From assembly GCA_018340375.1 (NCBI GenBank), contig JAFFJZ010000001.1, positions 77,802,001 through 77,866,000 of the forward strand: a DNA stretch of 64,000 nucleotides, read 5' to 3'. The position numbers and the translations under genes were made by a program. The notes beneath the pieces were generated by a model. It did no database searches. It was not told where the DNA came from and saw nothing but the letters and a program-made list of their open reading frames with translations. The stretch is from Gonatopus flavifemur (lineage: Eukaryota > Arthropoda > Insecta > Hymenoptera > Dryinidae). Every line of letters starts with the position of its first letter. The first letter of the stretch is position 1. Below are positions 1-13,781 of the stretch, piece after piece.

Positions 1-1620
1 GGTCATTGCTTCAGGGTACTAAAGCGTCACATCGTACGGCTCTTTTCCACTTCATTTATTCCTCATATCGAGGGCTGTTTCGCTACACACACGAGAAATT
101 CTACACAGTTCAAACTTATTGTTTGAAACAATTGAATCTTCGAGCGACCGATATCTTTTAATCAATTTTTCTATATTTTATGTTCTTTCAAAATTAGATC
201 GAATTAAATTATTCAATTAATGTGCATCGCAAAGAACGACTGGATACGAACAATTGAATTCCCTTGAACCACTGTGGAATAGAAAATAGAATAAAAATTC
301 TTCTGTATTCCGACCTTAAGTGCTCCCTTGGAACTCAGAACAACAACTGAGGTTAATGAAATTCATTCCCATTTAACTTTCGAGAACCTTGAAATTTTCA
401 TCAGAATGAAAAATTCAGAAAACAAAGGCCAGTCCTTTGGTACACGCGATTCTCGCTTTCATCTTTGTACTTGGTGAAAAATCCTTTGACGGGCTGCCTA
501 TCATGTTTTTCGTCTCACGCGAAGACGCTTGATGATTTGACAAAAACATTTCACGAATTCTTATAACTCTTTGATTTTTAGGAAGGAATAAGTAAATCTA
601 ACGAACGAAATTCATTGAAATCATTTAGGTTGCAACGTCGAATCACAGGAAGGATTCACCCGAAGAATCGGAAGTGAATTAACGGGTGAAATCTTTTCAT
701 CGATTCTCGAATCTCAAGGAAAGGAGGAAATGTACTATTTTCCACATTGAAGACACGTTAATCCACCTCGTGAATTCCTCTCATTCGTGTATACAAATGG
801 AATGAGGAATAAGATGAAGTACAGTATTTCACCCTGAGAATCTCAAAAGATGACATCTTGGGAAAGTAGAAAGATAAAGTGTACAAGTCGTACGTCATTA
901 TCTTAATGGTTTTTTAAATACAAAGTATGAAAGTATGATGAGAAGGGCGACAACGAGAATCCATACGCATGTATAATATTTTTTTTGCGTAAAATTTATG
1001 ACGTATGGATTATATTGAACCCTTCGACCTTTCTTAGCGATCGAAGGGAAATTAGGAGCGAGTCTTCTTTTCGTTTCGATCATTGAATCGCTTTCAGGAA
1101 AAGCCAATGTCAAAGCATTGAAAAGAAAATGTGGTAGAAAGGAGAAAGAAAAATCGATGGGGCCAAAAAAGGGGATGAAGTGGAAAGAATTGGCGAAGCG
1201 AAAGAAAAAGAACCGAAGCTGACGAATAATTGCCAGTACCTAGAAACCGGCAATCTCGAGATCGAAGGTCGTCGTTCCTATTCAAAGGGATTTATCGTAC
1301 TCTTGGTGCTCTTAACTCAGCTACCTCCCATTGGGGCCTCGAATTTTCCAAGTCGGTTTTCCTGCTGTTACAGAAACCCACTGGTTACCAACATATATAA
1401 AATTCACAAGAACACACATACACCCCAACTTTTCTGTCATGCTCGATCGCGTTACTTTACTACAAGTCTTCTCGACCATATCCTCAAAGATAAAGAGGAT
1501 TACTATAAATTACCACTTTTCGACTATACCTCGAGAATTCGCTGATACGTTATCGATACTTGATTTCATATCGTTCTATACCTTCCAAATTCATATTCCT
1601 TCTTTCCTTCATCGACCCGC
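1..1620. other. Non-coding segment, no gene seen
   Basis: AT-rich sequence with only short, low-complexity open frames and no recognisable protein, RNA gene or long repeat. It is probably intronic, because it lies just upstream of a strong recursive-splice-site candidate. The true upstream exon must lie outside the window or be too short to see. Confidence 0.5.
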
Positions 1621-1698
1621 TCTCACCTGTTTCTATTCTCTCTTCCTCTGTTTCAGGTAAGTTACAAAACGGATGGGACAAAACAAAAAGACGTAAGA
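1621..1698 (+). other. Candidate recursive splice site (ratchet point 1) with 36-nt RS-exon
   Basis: A long pyrimidine tract (1621-1653) ends in CAG at 1654-1656. It is followed directly by GTAAGT at 1657-1662, so a perfect 3' splice site abuts a perfect 5' splice site. A second donor, GTAAGA, begins at 1693, making a 36-nt mini-exon at 1657-1692. In the Drosophila ratchet-point model the mini-exon is first defined by the downstream donor. The upstream exon is then joined to its 5' edge, which rebuilds a donor, and the mini-exon is removed with the next intron segment. Frames 1 and 3 of the mini-exon are open, so a skipped or included coding microexon cannot be excluded. This has the best pyrimidine tract of the four candidates. 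Confidence 0.6.
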
Positions 1699-4600
1699 GA
1701 ATAGGGGTGGAACGGGACACGACTATGAGGTTAGCGTTGCAAACAGCTTCCACATCTCCGCGAGAAATTCACGGCATTATCATGAGCAAATTTGACTTTC
1801 CTCTCTTCTCTTCTACTCTTCTCTTAACTTGCCGCGTATTTCTCGAAGGTACTCAGCTTCCACAAGTTCACCGCATAAGCAACGGATGGTGGTTCGAAGA
1901 GAGGGTTCCCAGAGGGCTGAGCCCCCACCATCGCTACAACTAGCATCCTTCTCTTCCTTTTCAGCATTCATTTCCTCCGTCTATTCTTTCACCCCTCCAT
2001 CCATCCATCTATCCATCCAGCACGGAGAGACCAACCGACCAAGATCGACTATGCATCAGGCAAATTCCGCGAGACGTGCTACCGAATCCCGCAGTTACCA
2101 CACCTCTTCCTCGTTCCCTTGGGATTGACTTCGATGTACTCCGTCTAGCGACAAACTCGATTTCTCCCTTTCCCTCTCTCTCTCTCTCTTTTTTTCCTTC
2201 ATCTTCTCTCCTCTTTTTTTCATACCAAAAATGCGTACAATATTGCTATAAGAATATGGTAACTCTTTTTCAATTGAACTCCCCCCTATGAAGAGTAAAT
2301 AGTCGATATGTTGTCTTCTTTTCTTCGATTCATCTATCGAGGGAGAATACAGAATTCGTTTACGAAGATCAAAGTTGTCAAAACAGAAAGAGAAGAAATT
2401 TCAATGGTAATATTGTTAAATATTAATTTGTTGGGGAGAAGTTTTATTTGCTTCCAACAAAGAAACAAAAATGATCTTCGTACTGAAAGATTGAATGATT
2501 CGTATTCGAATTTAATCTCAAATCACTTCCAAAGTGGACAAGTTGAATAGTCTGCTTGGACGCTGAAAAGTAATGCATCAAAATGTACCTGAACTTTGTT
2601 TATAAACTGACCAAGTTTCATGTTTATCGGGAAAAGATTTTTTGTGTAAATGTCAATGACTTGGCAAAGGCAGGTACAACGAGATCTCAAGCATATCATA
2701 ATGTAACGTACTCTCGGCTCGTTACAATGAAGATAGAATGAAAAAGTGAAGGAGAAAATATAAATTAGTTGATATATGTGTATATACGTACATATACGTG
2801 AAGGGGAGTGGCAGTATGAGGGTGAGAAATAGAACAAGAGGCCGGTCGGAGAGGGTTAATGACCAAGGCAGTTTCTGGATCGAAACAATGTGTTCCGTAA
2901 CACCGTGTCGGAGAAGTTGCTTGCCTCCTGGCATTTCCATAGCACGCCATTTTGCTGCAAAGGCTGCCACATTTCACAAACTTGCCTGCCTGCTCGCATT
3001 ATTGTAACACCGGAAGATTTCAAGAATGGAATTCATAGTCAAACCGGTACAGTTGTACTCGAATCTGACATTCTACCTAAACCAGATTCAATTGCGAGAC
3101 CTAAAGATATTTTGTATCCGAAGATTCATCGTGGGATGAATATTAATTTCAAATATCGTAGTTCTCTTTCCACGGAAAAGAAAACTCCTCATCTCGTTTA
3201 TCGATCTTTCGAATTGAAAGCTCGAGTTCTTCAAGAAGATTTGTTCCATTGTGAAGCAAAAATCACCATTCGAAATATTGGAACGTTGGATCGTACCGAT
3301 TCTCGTCTAACGATGACTTCGAGTCCATTGGATTGATTATTGGATGCACTGAATTGTCAAAATTCAAATTCAGTGATATAAAAAAATTCGAAATCATAGA
3401 AATTTCATATTTTTTCTATCACTTCCGTTATTCTCCGTACCTTGTACGTTGGAATTGAATTCCTGCATCTCGTTATTTATGCATACGGCAAGTATTTTCA
3501 CGTATAAAAATTCTGATTCGTTGAGTGAAAACTTCTCAGGATATACATTACACCGAATATAACTACTTGAATATTTTGATTAACGTACAACGTGTTCTCC
3601 GCATAAAGCGAACAATGTCAATGTATCGATGGTTGTTAACTGGCGCATTAATTTTCGTTCCAAGCTCATAATTACGCTGCTGCTTCGTTTTATAACTCTC
3701 ATTACAAGGTTTATAGTCATTATGAAATTGTAAAGTGGGTGTAAGTCGAGTTACTCCATAACATTTTTTTTCTCTCCGATAATATTGAATAAAATATAAA
3801 TCACGAGATAAACGTTTTATCAATGAAGTTAACGGAGGGGATTCAATTATATGGACTTCAAATGAGTGTTTTTTCTCCTTTTCATTTTATTGGGAGCATA
3901 AATTAAGAAATTCATTTGGATATGCTAGAAGAAAAATCTGTAGATATAACATATATGATAATTTTATCTCATTGGAGAAATGATATCGATCTACAAAGTA
4001 CGTTACAAGTCGATCCTGGAGCCAAAAATACAATATACATGAAATTGGAGAACATGGATGAGCAATTATATGTGAATTATTGAGAAGAAAAATCTATCTC
4101 CAGGAAAATTGAACCTCAATCTAGCAATCAAAAAACCCTCCAATCTGAACATTCATTCGAATTTCAGGACACGTTCGACTGGGATTTTAAAAATTTCACA
4201 TAGTATCTCATCAAAGTCTTCAAACGCGATAGAGGGTTCGTTCCCCGAGAGAGATATTATTATTATTTGGTGCCATTTCACCCCGGAAATCATTTCTAAG
4301 CGAAGTCTCGTTCAAAGATAAGCTAGGAAGATGGTGGAAAGGAGAGTTGATCTGGTAATGTGTTTTTTTTTCTTCTCTTTTACCTCTCTTGTAAGCAATC
4401 CCGTTCTCGTACGAGACGGGATCATCTACCTGTTAACTCCTGTTCTTCAACTCCCAATTTTCCAAAGGAGTGCAATCTCCTGACTCTCGTGTCTATTAAT
4501 TTTTCAAAAACTCTTCTAGGAGGATTCGAGCGCGCGCAATTCCATTTGTGGAACCGAATCGATCTTATCCATACATACTCGAGTAGCAGGATCGAAAATC

Positions 4601-7600
4601 CTCAAGAGAGGAGCGATTTATCCGACTCGGCATAAACTTCACGAAGTAAACCGTCAAGTTTGATAAGGGGACGGTTGAGAAAACCTACACGAACTAACAA
4701 TTCTAGAATTTTCGATTTTTTTAATTAAGAAAATTTCACTCAAGCTCGAACGATTTTTGATCTTGTGAAAGAGCCGTTTCTAACGTGGAAGAAAATTTGT
4801 CAAGCGTGAGAAACTCTTCTTCTCGTCTCACCGGGTTGGAGACAGAAAGAAAACAGGGATATATCATTTCCCGAGGCTATCGTCTAGAAACGGGAGGTCC
4901 TTCGTTGAACGCATCAATGGAAGAGTGAACTTCTGTTCAAATTTCAGTGCGCGCATGAGAGCAGAAGGACGAAAGAAAAAGATCTTCTCAGACGAGTAAG
5001 CAACTTTTGACCGGCTATCTAGGTGGATGAATGTACATTTTGTATCGTTGAATTTGAGAAATATAAATATCATCGATACGGAAGAAGAGTTTCGTTATGT
5101 TTCGCGATAAATAATTCATTCTCAGAAGATATTCAACGCTGAACCATTCTCTCTTTGAACTTGAATAAGGATAGTTTTTATATCAATTAAAATCACAGCG
5201 TATCCCATTAATCGATACTCTCTTCGATAAATATTTGTATTAGAAATGTTGAGATAAATCTTTTGTAAAGTTCACGGAGAATGTATTTGTCAGGACCATT
5301 TTTCAACCGAGTTATTGAGATTTCGAAATTTATTTTCACAAGTATTTCTTCGTGCAAATTTCTCAACACATACATTCTTACTTTCATAATTTATACGTGA
5401 ACCTCATGTAGCCGTATGATCATTTCTATTTCATAACAGTTGTTCATGAAGTAGCAGAAAGCCATCGCAACGGAACGACGATTGAATTGAGAAATATCAT
5501 GAAACATATTAAAAATTCATATAAACCATTATTCAGAGCTATGTCTTTGAATTTTTAAACTGAAAATCGTGATCGCGAACACGTACTCAAACTCCATTTG
5601 TGATTTTCCCTTCCTTTTGATTATTGATGGAGATACAGTTAATGTGTTTTCTGTGAAATAAAAATTGATCATATCGCCCTTTGGTTGTTGATCGTATCTT
5701 TTCCCGAATATAACGTTTGCAATGTAGGGCAACACATTCCAATTGTTGTGATTTTCACAAAATTCTTATACCCATTCGCCCACACACATATATATATATA
5801 CACAATCACACATCCATGTGTGTATTTCAAATTCCAAAGCATGCTTCCATTGTGATCCAACCATTCCTCTGTACTCCTGTTTCAATGTAACATCATTGAA
5901 TTTCAGAACTCGATGCATGAGTGAAGATAATTGAATTTACGATCGATTTGGGGTGTAAATGGAAATTAATTATTTCAAGAATAATTCGTACCGAATGCAT
6001 CATATATACTGTTTCAAATTTGAAACATCAAGAGGTTTAGATTTTCGATATTCATGAGAGAGCGAAAGATTATGTGAGACTCTCGTGGAGGTTGGAGAAG
6101 AATTTATGATATTTTAATTCAATGCTTTTTATTGTCTTCTCATTGGGAGAACTAAAACGAATATATTTTGTATTTCATTTAATGTATTATAGTTTGAATT
6201 ATAAAACGAGGGAATGAATTTTGATAATTCATATTCAAGCTATAGATTCTGCATTTTATATCTCATTATGATGTGTAGTTGAATGTACTTTTGATTATCC
6301 CGTACATTCAAAGTTCCCCATCGATGTATATTACATACAAATATCGAGAGTGGAAATCCTGAAGCCAGACAATGGAATATGGATTAGCTTTAAATATCAT
6401 CACGGAGGGAAACCGAAGGTAATTCGAAACATCAGAAAACAATTTGAAAATCTCTGATAAAGATTTTGGTGGAAATCGGGTTTGAAAAGGGGCGTTTGTA
6501 CATGAAATATAAGGGAGATGATAGAGAAGAATATAATTATCAGACTATATTTGAAGAATTGATTAAACTGATTCTAAAGACAACACGACATTGGTAACAA
6601 ACAATGCAAGGTAGCATTTTGATGACTTTAATATCGATCAAAATTATAATCCTTGTCTGGAACTTTTGTTGGAATTTAATTGAAGATCAAGCTGAAGGAT
6701 CAACCTGTCAAATATGAGGATTCCAGACAGCCTTTGGTTGAATTTAACCCAAGATTAGAGGAACTGTGTAGTATTAAAACTATCTCTACCAGGTGCATTC
6801 AATTTCCTTGATCCGAAAAGTTTAATATGTACAATGTACACAACACTCGTTAAGTATACTTTTCGGAATCAGAAATTGTAATCTCAAATATTCTTCAGTT
6901 TTTTGTTCTTTCTCTTCAATTGAATCATATGTGATAACTTCCTGTGTGAACAAAGAAATTATCTCAAAATTAGCTCCTGAAGAAGCCCATGATACCCGAA
7001 TTAATATAATGGACAGTTTTAAGGTGTGAAGTTGTAAATGTAAAGATGATTAATTGAAGAAACAACATGTACAAGGAAGGTCAGCTTTGCATTTTATATA
7101 CTTTCATCAAACAATTGATTTTTCTAACGAAACAAACATGACTTCTTAGTGGCTAGAGGATACCCGTATACAACAAATTCCAGTAAGTTGTTTATCTCTC
7201 AATTTGATCCCAACGAAAGTTTATCCTCGAGAAAAAAACACAACAGGAAAAAAAACCAATATGAAATATTTGAAATTCCCGATAGTTGGAACAATTTCAT
7301 GCACGTCGTAATAAACTTCGACGTGTTGTGTAAAGGGTTCTGTAAGTGTACGGAGGGATATTTGATTAAATATTTTTGCCGTAAATGCGTGTATACGATC
7401 CTTCTTTTCCCAGGCGGATACACACACAACCGCGCATTCCTAGTTTCCAACAAATCACATGTGCGTACATGTGCCGCCGTCGCTACTGCTACTGTTACAC
7501 GTCGTGTGTGATGTGGTATTTTCAGGAGAACGTTAATTAATAATTTAATCGAAGAGCCTGTTTCGGTCCTGCAGGCTTCCTGGATCCGGTGCAAGCTCTA

Positions 7601-7902
7601 ATTAAAACCCTCCTCCTCCCTACTTTCGACCTCTACGTATCTATGAGTATGGAGCACACGATCACGGACTCCAACGCCCACACTTACACGTGCCAGTCTA
7701 CGGAAGAGAATACAGAGTACACGATGTCCAAACGTGTTTTGTTCCTACCGTATACGAATTTTTAACCGCTTCTAAAAAGCTCAGATCGGAGATCAAGCGA
7801 TTTATGTTTTATTTATGGATTAGATATACAGCAGAGTGCAGTATTCCGTAACATCTGGTGAATAATTACTAGTTCATCCTGCTTATTCGGAGAAAAGGTT
7901 CC
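1699..7902. other. Intron-like segment, no assignable gene
   Basis: The segment contains CATC-type repeats around 1995-2020, a CT-rich run near 2170-2215 and a short AT/AC run near 5785-5805. An unassigned 148-codon open frame at 2890-3336 (+) has no recognised domain, and open frames of similar length occur elsewhere in the window by chance. A small imperfect hairpin at about 6811-6877 has arms built on the words gatccgaaaag and cttttcggaatc. No RNA gene was seen. Confidence 0.5.
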
Positions 7903-7927
7903 ATCTATTTATCTATCTATCTATCTA
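7903..7927. repeat. TCTA tetranucleotide microsatellite
   Basis: About six tandem TCTA units with one TTTA variant. Simple repeat, no function proposed. Confidence 0.85.
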
Positions 7928-10465
7928 ATTCAATATCTACACTGTTTGAAATTTTTGCATGAAGTTTCAGTCACATGCAATGAAAGCAATTTCAACTTGA
8001 AAAATTCCTTGAAATTTCAATTACAATCGAATGAGCATTCAGTTAATAACTTGTAATATTATGGATAGTATAACATAGCAAAAATCGAAAATTATACATG
8101 TGATTGAAATCCTAATTATCCCTGGCCCCGGAATGGCCCAGTGAATTGTCTAATATTATTTCCACCAGGGAACGTACTTGAAGAATGAATTAAAATTCAA
8201 GAAATTTTCAACAATGTATTCTCTGGAATGATACATTATTCCAATACTTGAATCGTTTTCATTCGAACTGATCAGAAGAGCAGAAATTCTTTACTATGAT
8301 GAATTGGTTTTTAGAACAATAATCATGAAAAGTTAATCACATTTTGCGGAGTTTATGAATTAAAAAGAACCTGTATAAATTCCTCGCACCTTAGAAAAAG
8401 TATCATCGATTCGTGTAAATTATATTCAAAATCATGAAGTAGATACCAGATGTATTCAATTCAATCTCCATTCCTCGCCATTTGAAATACGATTAACTTC
8501 ATAATTTTACAGTATACGTAAAAGCATATATCTTCTAATGATGAACCTGAAGTACGAGAATGAACTCGAGAGTGAATTATGGGTTTGAGAGAAAGATAGA
8601 TGAAGGGAGAGTTGAAACAGCTTAGCGTCGATCCAATTGAGAACTAAACGGGAACGAGCAGGTGGGTGTAATAATGAGCAATAAACGCTAATTAACGTCT
8701 GTAACGCGTATTTACGAGTCTGGGTCATAAATGTCTAATCAGAGGGGCAAAGTTTGGTCTTCCATACACATACGTACCTACGTATACACATACTCGAGTC
8801 TGTAAGAGTTACGTTCTCTCTTCTCAAACTGTTGAGTTAGTTCCAAAGTAGTTTCTGCCGTTTTGCATCCGTTCTCTCTTTCTTCTTCATTCTTATTACA
8901 ACTTCACCAACGGTCCACGACCTTCTCTTATTCCCTTCTGTCTGTCTCACTTGTCCTCTTTTCTCCTCCCTCAGTCTCTCATTTTGAAAAGCTACTACCA
9001 GCAGCATCTCTCCTGTCATATTCCTGAGTAAATTTCGTTGTATAATTAATGTTTAATAACCGTTTCACAAGGTCTCTTCATCCTCCACGGTCCACGCGTC
9101 ATAATGGACGGATAAATCTTATATACAACTTCATCTTCGTCGCACGGTAACTCAACTGATGGAGTTTTAGAATCAAAATGGTATTCATATACATGGTATT
9201 AGAGTTACGGACTTGTCGTATGGTTCCCAACTGGTTTCGTCGATTTTTGAATACACATCAATCATCCGTATCAGAATATCGAATGTTACGAAAGGTTCAA
9301 TCCAATATTTCAATATTTACATTCATTCAAAGTGTTGCAGGATAAGAATCATAAGACATCGTATAGCTGTGAATGTACAAAAATAAGTTGAACCATTCTT
9401 CATTCCCTGCATTTTCTGATAATCCTTCGATCGTCCGTGATATAAATAATTTACAACGTATCGTATATTTTTAATAATCGTTTATTCGTATTTTGGATAT
9501 TTCATCGCATTCTTATGGTATTCTTGAAACCTCGCACATTCTCTGTGCTCTCATCATCTCAGATCTTTCAACACAAAAACACCAAAAACTACTGGGGCGT
9601 GAGATTGAGAAAGTGGTTCAGTTTGCCTCATAAACAAGTGGTTTACTTCGCCCCAAGGGAGGTTGGAATTTCTAACCGCACAAAGGAAGGACAGCATATA
9701 GCATAAATACCAAACGCCAACGTAAAGGCAAAAATTTACTTCGGTGTAAAATCGAATAAAGAAAATCGTTACTAACCTCTATCGAATCTTGCTCAACACG
9801 TTTTCGAGTTTGAACACTTTGAATACCGTTTTTTCGTATCTCTATTGATGATCATTACAATTTATATAAGTATCGTTGAAATGTATTTCAGGGCATATAT
9901 TAGGTACATAATTATTATCTGTATAAAGTATATCAAGTTTTTATGATTATATGTTCGTATATAAATTCCAATGATCATGGAATTATCTCCTTTTTCACGA
10001 AGATATCGAGAGGATTTCCCTCAATTTTTACTGGAAATGAATTCGAATGTTCTTTCGATGCGAGAAAAAATCGGCAAATTCTTTGGAATAGTTTGCTCCT
10101 CCTCGTCTTCAACGCAATTCTGCAACCTTTTCATTTGGATGTACGGACAATTTTGAACAATTTTGAGAAAGTTGTCGCTAAGGTTATATAATTTGTTAAC
10201 CCTCACAAAAGGACAAATTTGATTTCCCGGTTTTCACTTTGTAATTTCGTGATAAGAGTTCAAAAAATGAATTCCAACAATCCAGGAATTCAAGATTCAA
10301 TTTTCAGGAGAATTGATCCATTGATGATGAATTGAATGGAAAGAGCCTCTGGTTTCTGAAATTTTTATGATACGAATTAACACTCGCAGGGAGAGTGAGG
10401 GTTTTAATAGTAAGTTAATAATCGAATAATGATTACGGGGAATGATGAAAGACGTTTTAAACATG
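7928..10465. other. Intron-like segment, no gene seen
   Basis: No coding or RNA gene could be supported. Around 8650-8740 there is a cluster of homeodomain-like words (taataat, ctaattaacg, gtcataaa) in slightly more complex sequence. That could be a conserved enhancer, but it cannot be shown from one sequence. Confidence 0.5.
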
Positions 10466-10537
10466 ATAAATTTCTTGTATGTTTCAGGTACGTATTAGCA
10501 GATTACTGGTCCTCCTTCTCAGTTCTCGAATGTAAGT
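10466..10537 (+). other. Candidate recursive splice site (ratchet point 2) with 44-nt RS-exon
   Basis: The tract tttcttgtatgtttcag ends at 10487. GTACGT follows directly at 10488-10493, and a second strong donor, GTAAGT, starts at 10532. The mini-exon is 10488-10531 (44 nt). The pyrimidine tract is weaker than at ratchet point 1 because of two purines, but both donors match consensus well. The site lies 8.8 kb downstream of ratchet point 1 on the same strand. The mini-exon is not a multiple of three, so if it were kept in mRNA it would shift the frame. This fits removal rather than inclusion. Confidence 0.5.
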
Positions 10538-11268
10538 CTTACAAACTGTTCCCTTATTTTTTTTTTATATACCCTGATACATTTCGCTCCCGAATATTCG
10601 TCACAATTACAAACATCGGTCGCTCAAAATTTGAGAATCATCAATCTCGAAATTCTCATCTTTCCTAAGAAACGAGAACATCCCTGTATTCCAGATAAGT
10701 GGGCTCAAGAGACACGTGCCTTTAAGAAATTATTCGAATCTTGCACCGTAACGTTTACTCGGTTTATTTTTCTATTTTCTCATCCTGTAAGTATCACGAT
10801 ACACATTTATATCCTTTTGTTCCCTTCTTTTATTCTATCCAACAATACCATAGGTGGATACGAACTTTGGAAGGTCCTTCACAAATCCGATGATCCAGAA
10901 ACGTGTCGTACGATACGAACCGGGTCGAAAGCATCTCCGTTTTCACGATTGTGATATCATTCCTTGTTTGTATCTCGCTTATTGAATCCATGAGCATTTT
11001 CACCTTTTCCCTCAGGCAACAATCACTTCGAAATCACACGCATGTGTATCTTGGAAAACGATTGGCCAAAAACAGGGGAAAAGGATAATTCGAAATCATT
11101 GATCGAAATACGAAGAGCAAAGAGAAATCCATCGTTGGACGACGAGTGACGACGTTTAATCTCTAAAGTTTTCGTGTATAGCACAACGACTAACCTTTCT
11201 CGTATTATTCTTTGTTTTTTATTCCTCGGTAAAGTGTGCTGCTCGGTTGATCTTTTTCAGCGCTTTTT
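10538..11268. other. Intron-like segment, no gene seen
   Basis: AT-rich, with only short chance open frames. No repeat or RNA structure stands out. Confidence 0.5.
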
Positions 11269-11302
11269 GTTGCTGTTGCTGTTGTTGTTGTTGTTGTTGT
11301 TG
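11269..11302. repeat. GTT/GCT trinucleotide microsatellite
   Basis: About eleven tandem GTT units with two GCT variants. On the minus strand it reads as a CAA/CAG run and produces a polyglutamine stretch in an otherwise featureless 168-codon open frame (11219-11725). I read it as a microsatellite rather than a polyQ protein because the flanking residues show no domain and the frame is ordinary chance length for this window. Confidence 0.85.
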
Positions 11303-13780
11303 TACCTTCTTTCCATCCACCACCGAAGTATTTGGATTTTTCTCTTTCAAAAGACATTTCTCATTGTCTTTCCAGCAACATGCACTATATGTATTTGGGC
11401 TATAGAGATAATCAACGCGCGCGTTCTTTCTCTTTCTTCTCCCGTGTACCGCGTATTTTCCCGTAGGGAATTCAGGACGAGAAGAGAAAAGAGAAAAACG
11501 TTGTTTCCGCGGTGCTGAAGTGGAGAGAAGGGGGAAGGAGGGGAGAAAGGTCGACTCCCGTGTATAGGTTGAGGGTGGGCTTCTATTATTTTTCAATTGG
11601 CCAGCCGAGCGTACAGTGGGATTCTGTATCCCGGATGTAATTGGACTCGGCTTTGGCGCAGCAACGTACAGATGAAATAAGACGATGTATAGATGTAGAA
11701 ATTTAAAAAAGGAAAAAAAAAACACATCGTAGAAACGAGATACTGTGTCTTTTATTTGCCACGAATTATGGTGTAGCTTTTGGACAAAAGGTAAGGATTT
11801 TACCTCATAATTTCGATATTATTACAATATCAAGTATTCTAACCGTTTATGAATATTTAGGCCTACATCAGTTCTTGACCCAAGATGAGAATGTGTTTGT
11901 GTTATACTAAAATGCACAGGAAAAATAAACAGTAACGGAGGACTATACCTGTGAGAGAAGTCTATTCAAAATGCCTATATCAGGAGATTTCATTTCACAA
12001 CGCGCTTTACACGAAATTTTTCTCAGAATTCAATCCGAAAACGTGAAAAACAAATGTTTGGAATCCAGTTATGTAATTTGTGGAATTGCGAATTATTATG
12101 CTTCGCAATGATCGTGTTCACAAATTCATCATCATAAATTATGTATATCAAATCCCCACGCGTGAATAATTTTACTTCGACATTATTGTTTGAGAATATT
12201 GTCATGTCATAAATACTCTACTCATAGAAAGGCACATAGCTTCCTTGACCAGTTCGATTAAGTTGCAGAATATTATCCAACATCTCACCTATTTTCCAGT
12301 TCAACTGCAATTCGTATGAAAATATCACAGGGCAATCGTTCTAGAAGTCATTTTTGGAATTAAATTCCTTCAAATTACATACAATTATTTCTAAATTATA
12401 CATCCCTTCGTAACGAGAAAGCGAAATCCCATTACTATAACTCGAATGAACAAAGTTGATATCCAATGTAATATCTCATCATTATTCATACAAAATTATG
12501 TTCTTCTCCATGTCATTACGAATCAAATGGATTTCCAAATCTACAAAAAAGTATCGCCGTCTTTGGCTCAGGGACTTTCATTCCCTCCGTCCCGCTCCGT
12601 TCTCTTTTCATCGATGAGCCGAAAATCTGTTTTTGAATGTATGTGACTTGGGCAAAGCATCCTTTGACGCGAAACAACGAACAAGGGATGAGATCTGTCC
12701 CAGAGGGTTTCAAGCTTGCTCTAATAGATTTACTGTCAATCTGGGATATCCGGTTCCAAGCATTTCCATAGCTCGTAAACGACTATGGTCACTGTGAAAC
12801 GGGTTCCTCTTTGTGCCTTATTCGTAATTTTTTCCCTTCAAACGAAAGAGCAATGATGACGCCCGAAAGGATCGTTTTACCGTGAACTTCGCAACACGTT
12901 CAACGAACTTTGATTTTCTTGCGTTTCTCAATTATACCATGAATCATGTTTCAACATTTTTAATTCCTCTAGTCCGAAAACAAAAGTTGAACAAAGGAAA
13001 GGTAGATGAATGAGAGGTTTCTGTGGTGTGTATAATAAAATCCACGCATTGTTGTAATCACGTGTTGTAACGAGGAAGAGAAAAAGAGCAACGGAAGATG
13101 AGGGAGAGAAGGCAGACGAGCAACAGGAAATCAACTTCTGTCTTGCCTCGACAAAAGCGATGCGCAAACAATTGCCGATTCTGTACACTGTTAGTGAAAC
13201 AATTTGCACGTTCATGTCGGCCACTCTATCTCCATTATTTCTCTTGTAAGTTCTACGAGTAACCTGGAAACGTGAAAACGAAGAGTACTCGCGTTAGCAC
13301 AGTCAACAGCTTTCTCGAACTGTGCCGACAAAATGTAGGTAACAGATTGTGGACGAGTTTAATTAAATTCAAGAGGTTTTCGGGTCCGCTGGGCTTACGA
13401 CTATTTTCATTCACCGATTCCTTACGCCGCTTTATGCCTCGTTCTATTACTTACACCCCGTTTGTTACTTACATAAACATCGATCGTAATCGGTGGAATG
13501 TGAATTATGTGAACAATTCCTCTTTTGGTCGATTAATACCACGAAGATTTCACAAAGATTTACACCCTCGTTTTACGTAGCATCGACAATATCATTGAGT
13601 CATTGATTCTTGATTTTTCGATGTCAAACGAATTATTCTGCATAGAATCACAACGCACCGACCTGGTTTCGTATGGGATCGCGTTGATGTCTGACCAACC
13701 ATTGATATTTCTACTTGAGACGACGTTAATCTTGTCATCATTCATCGGTGATGTATTCAATTCCATCTCACCCTATACTC
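11303..13780. other. Intron-like segment, no gene seen
   Basis: No supported gene or RNA. The stretch 13060-13260 is slightly richer in GC. A lone donor-like ttgtaagttc occurs near 13245 without a matching acceptor. Confidence 0.5.
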
Positions 13781-13781
13781 C

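Noticed and set aside
11219..11725. 168-codon minus-strand frame with a polyglutamine run
   Set aside because: The run comes from a GTT/GCT microsatellite, and the remainder has no domain and is chance-like in length.
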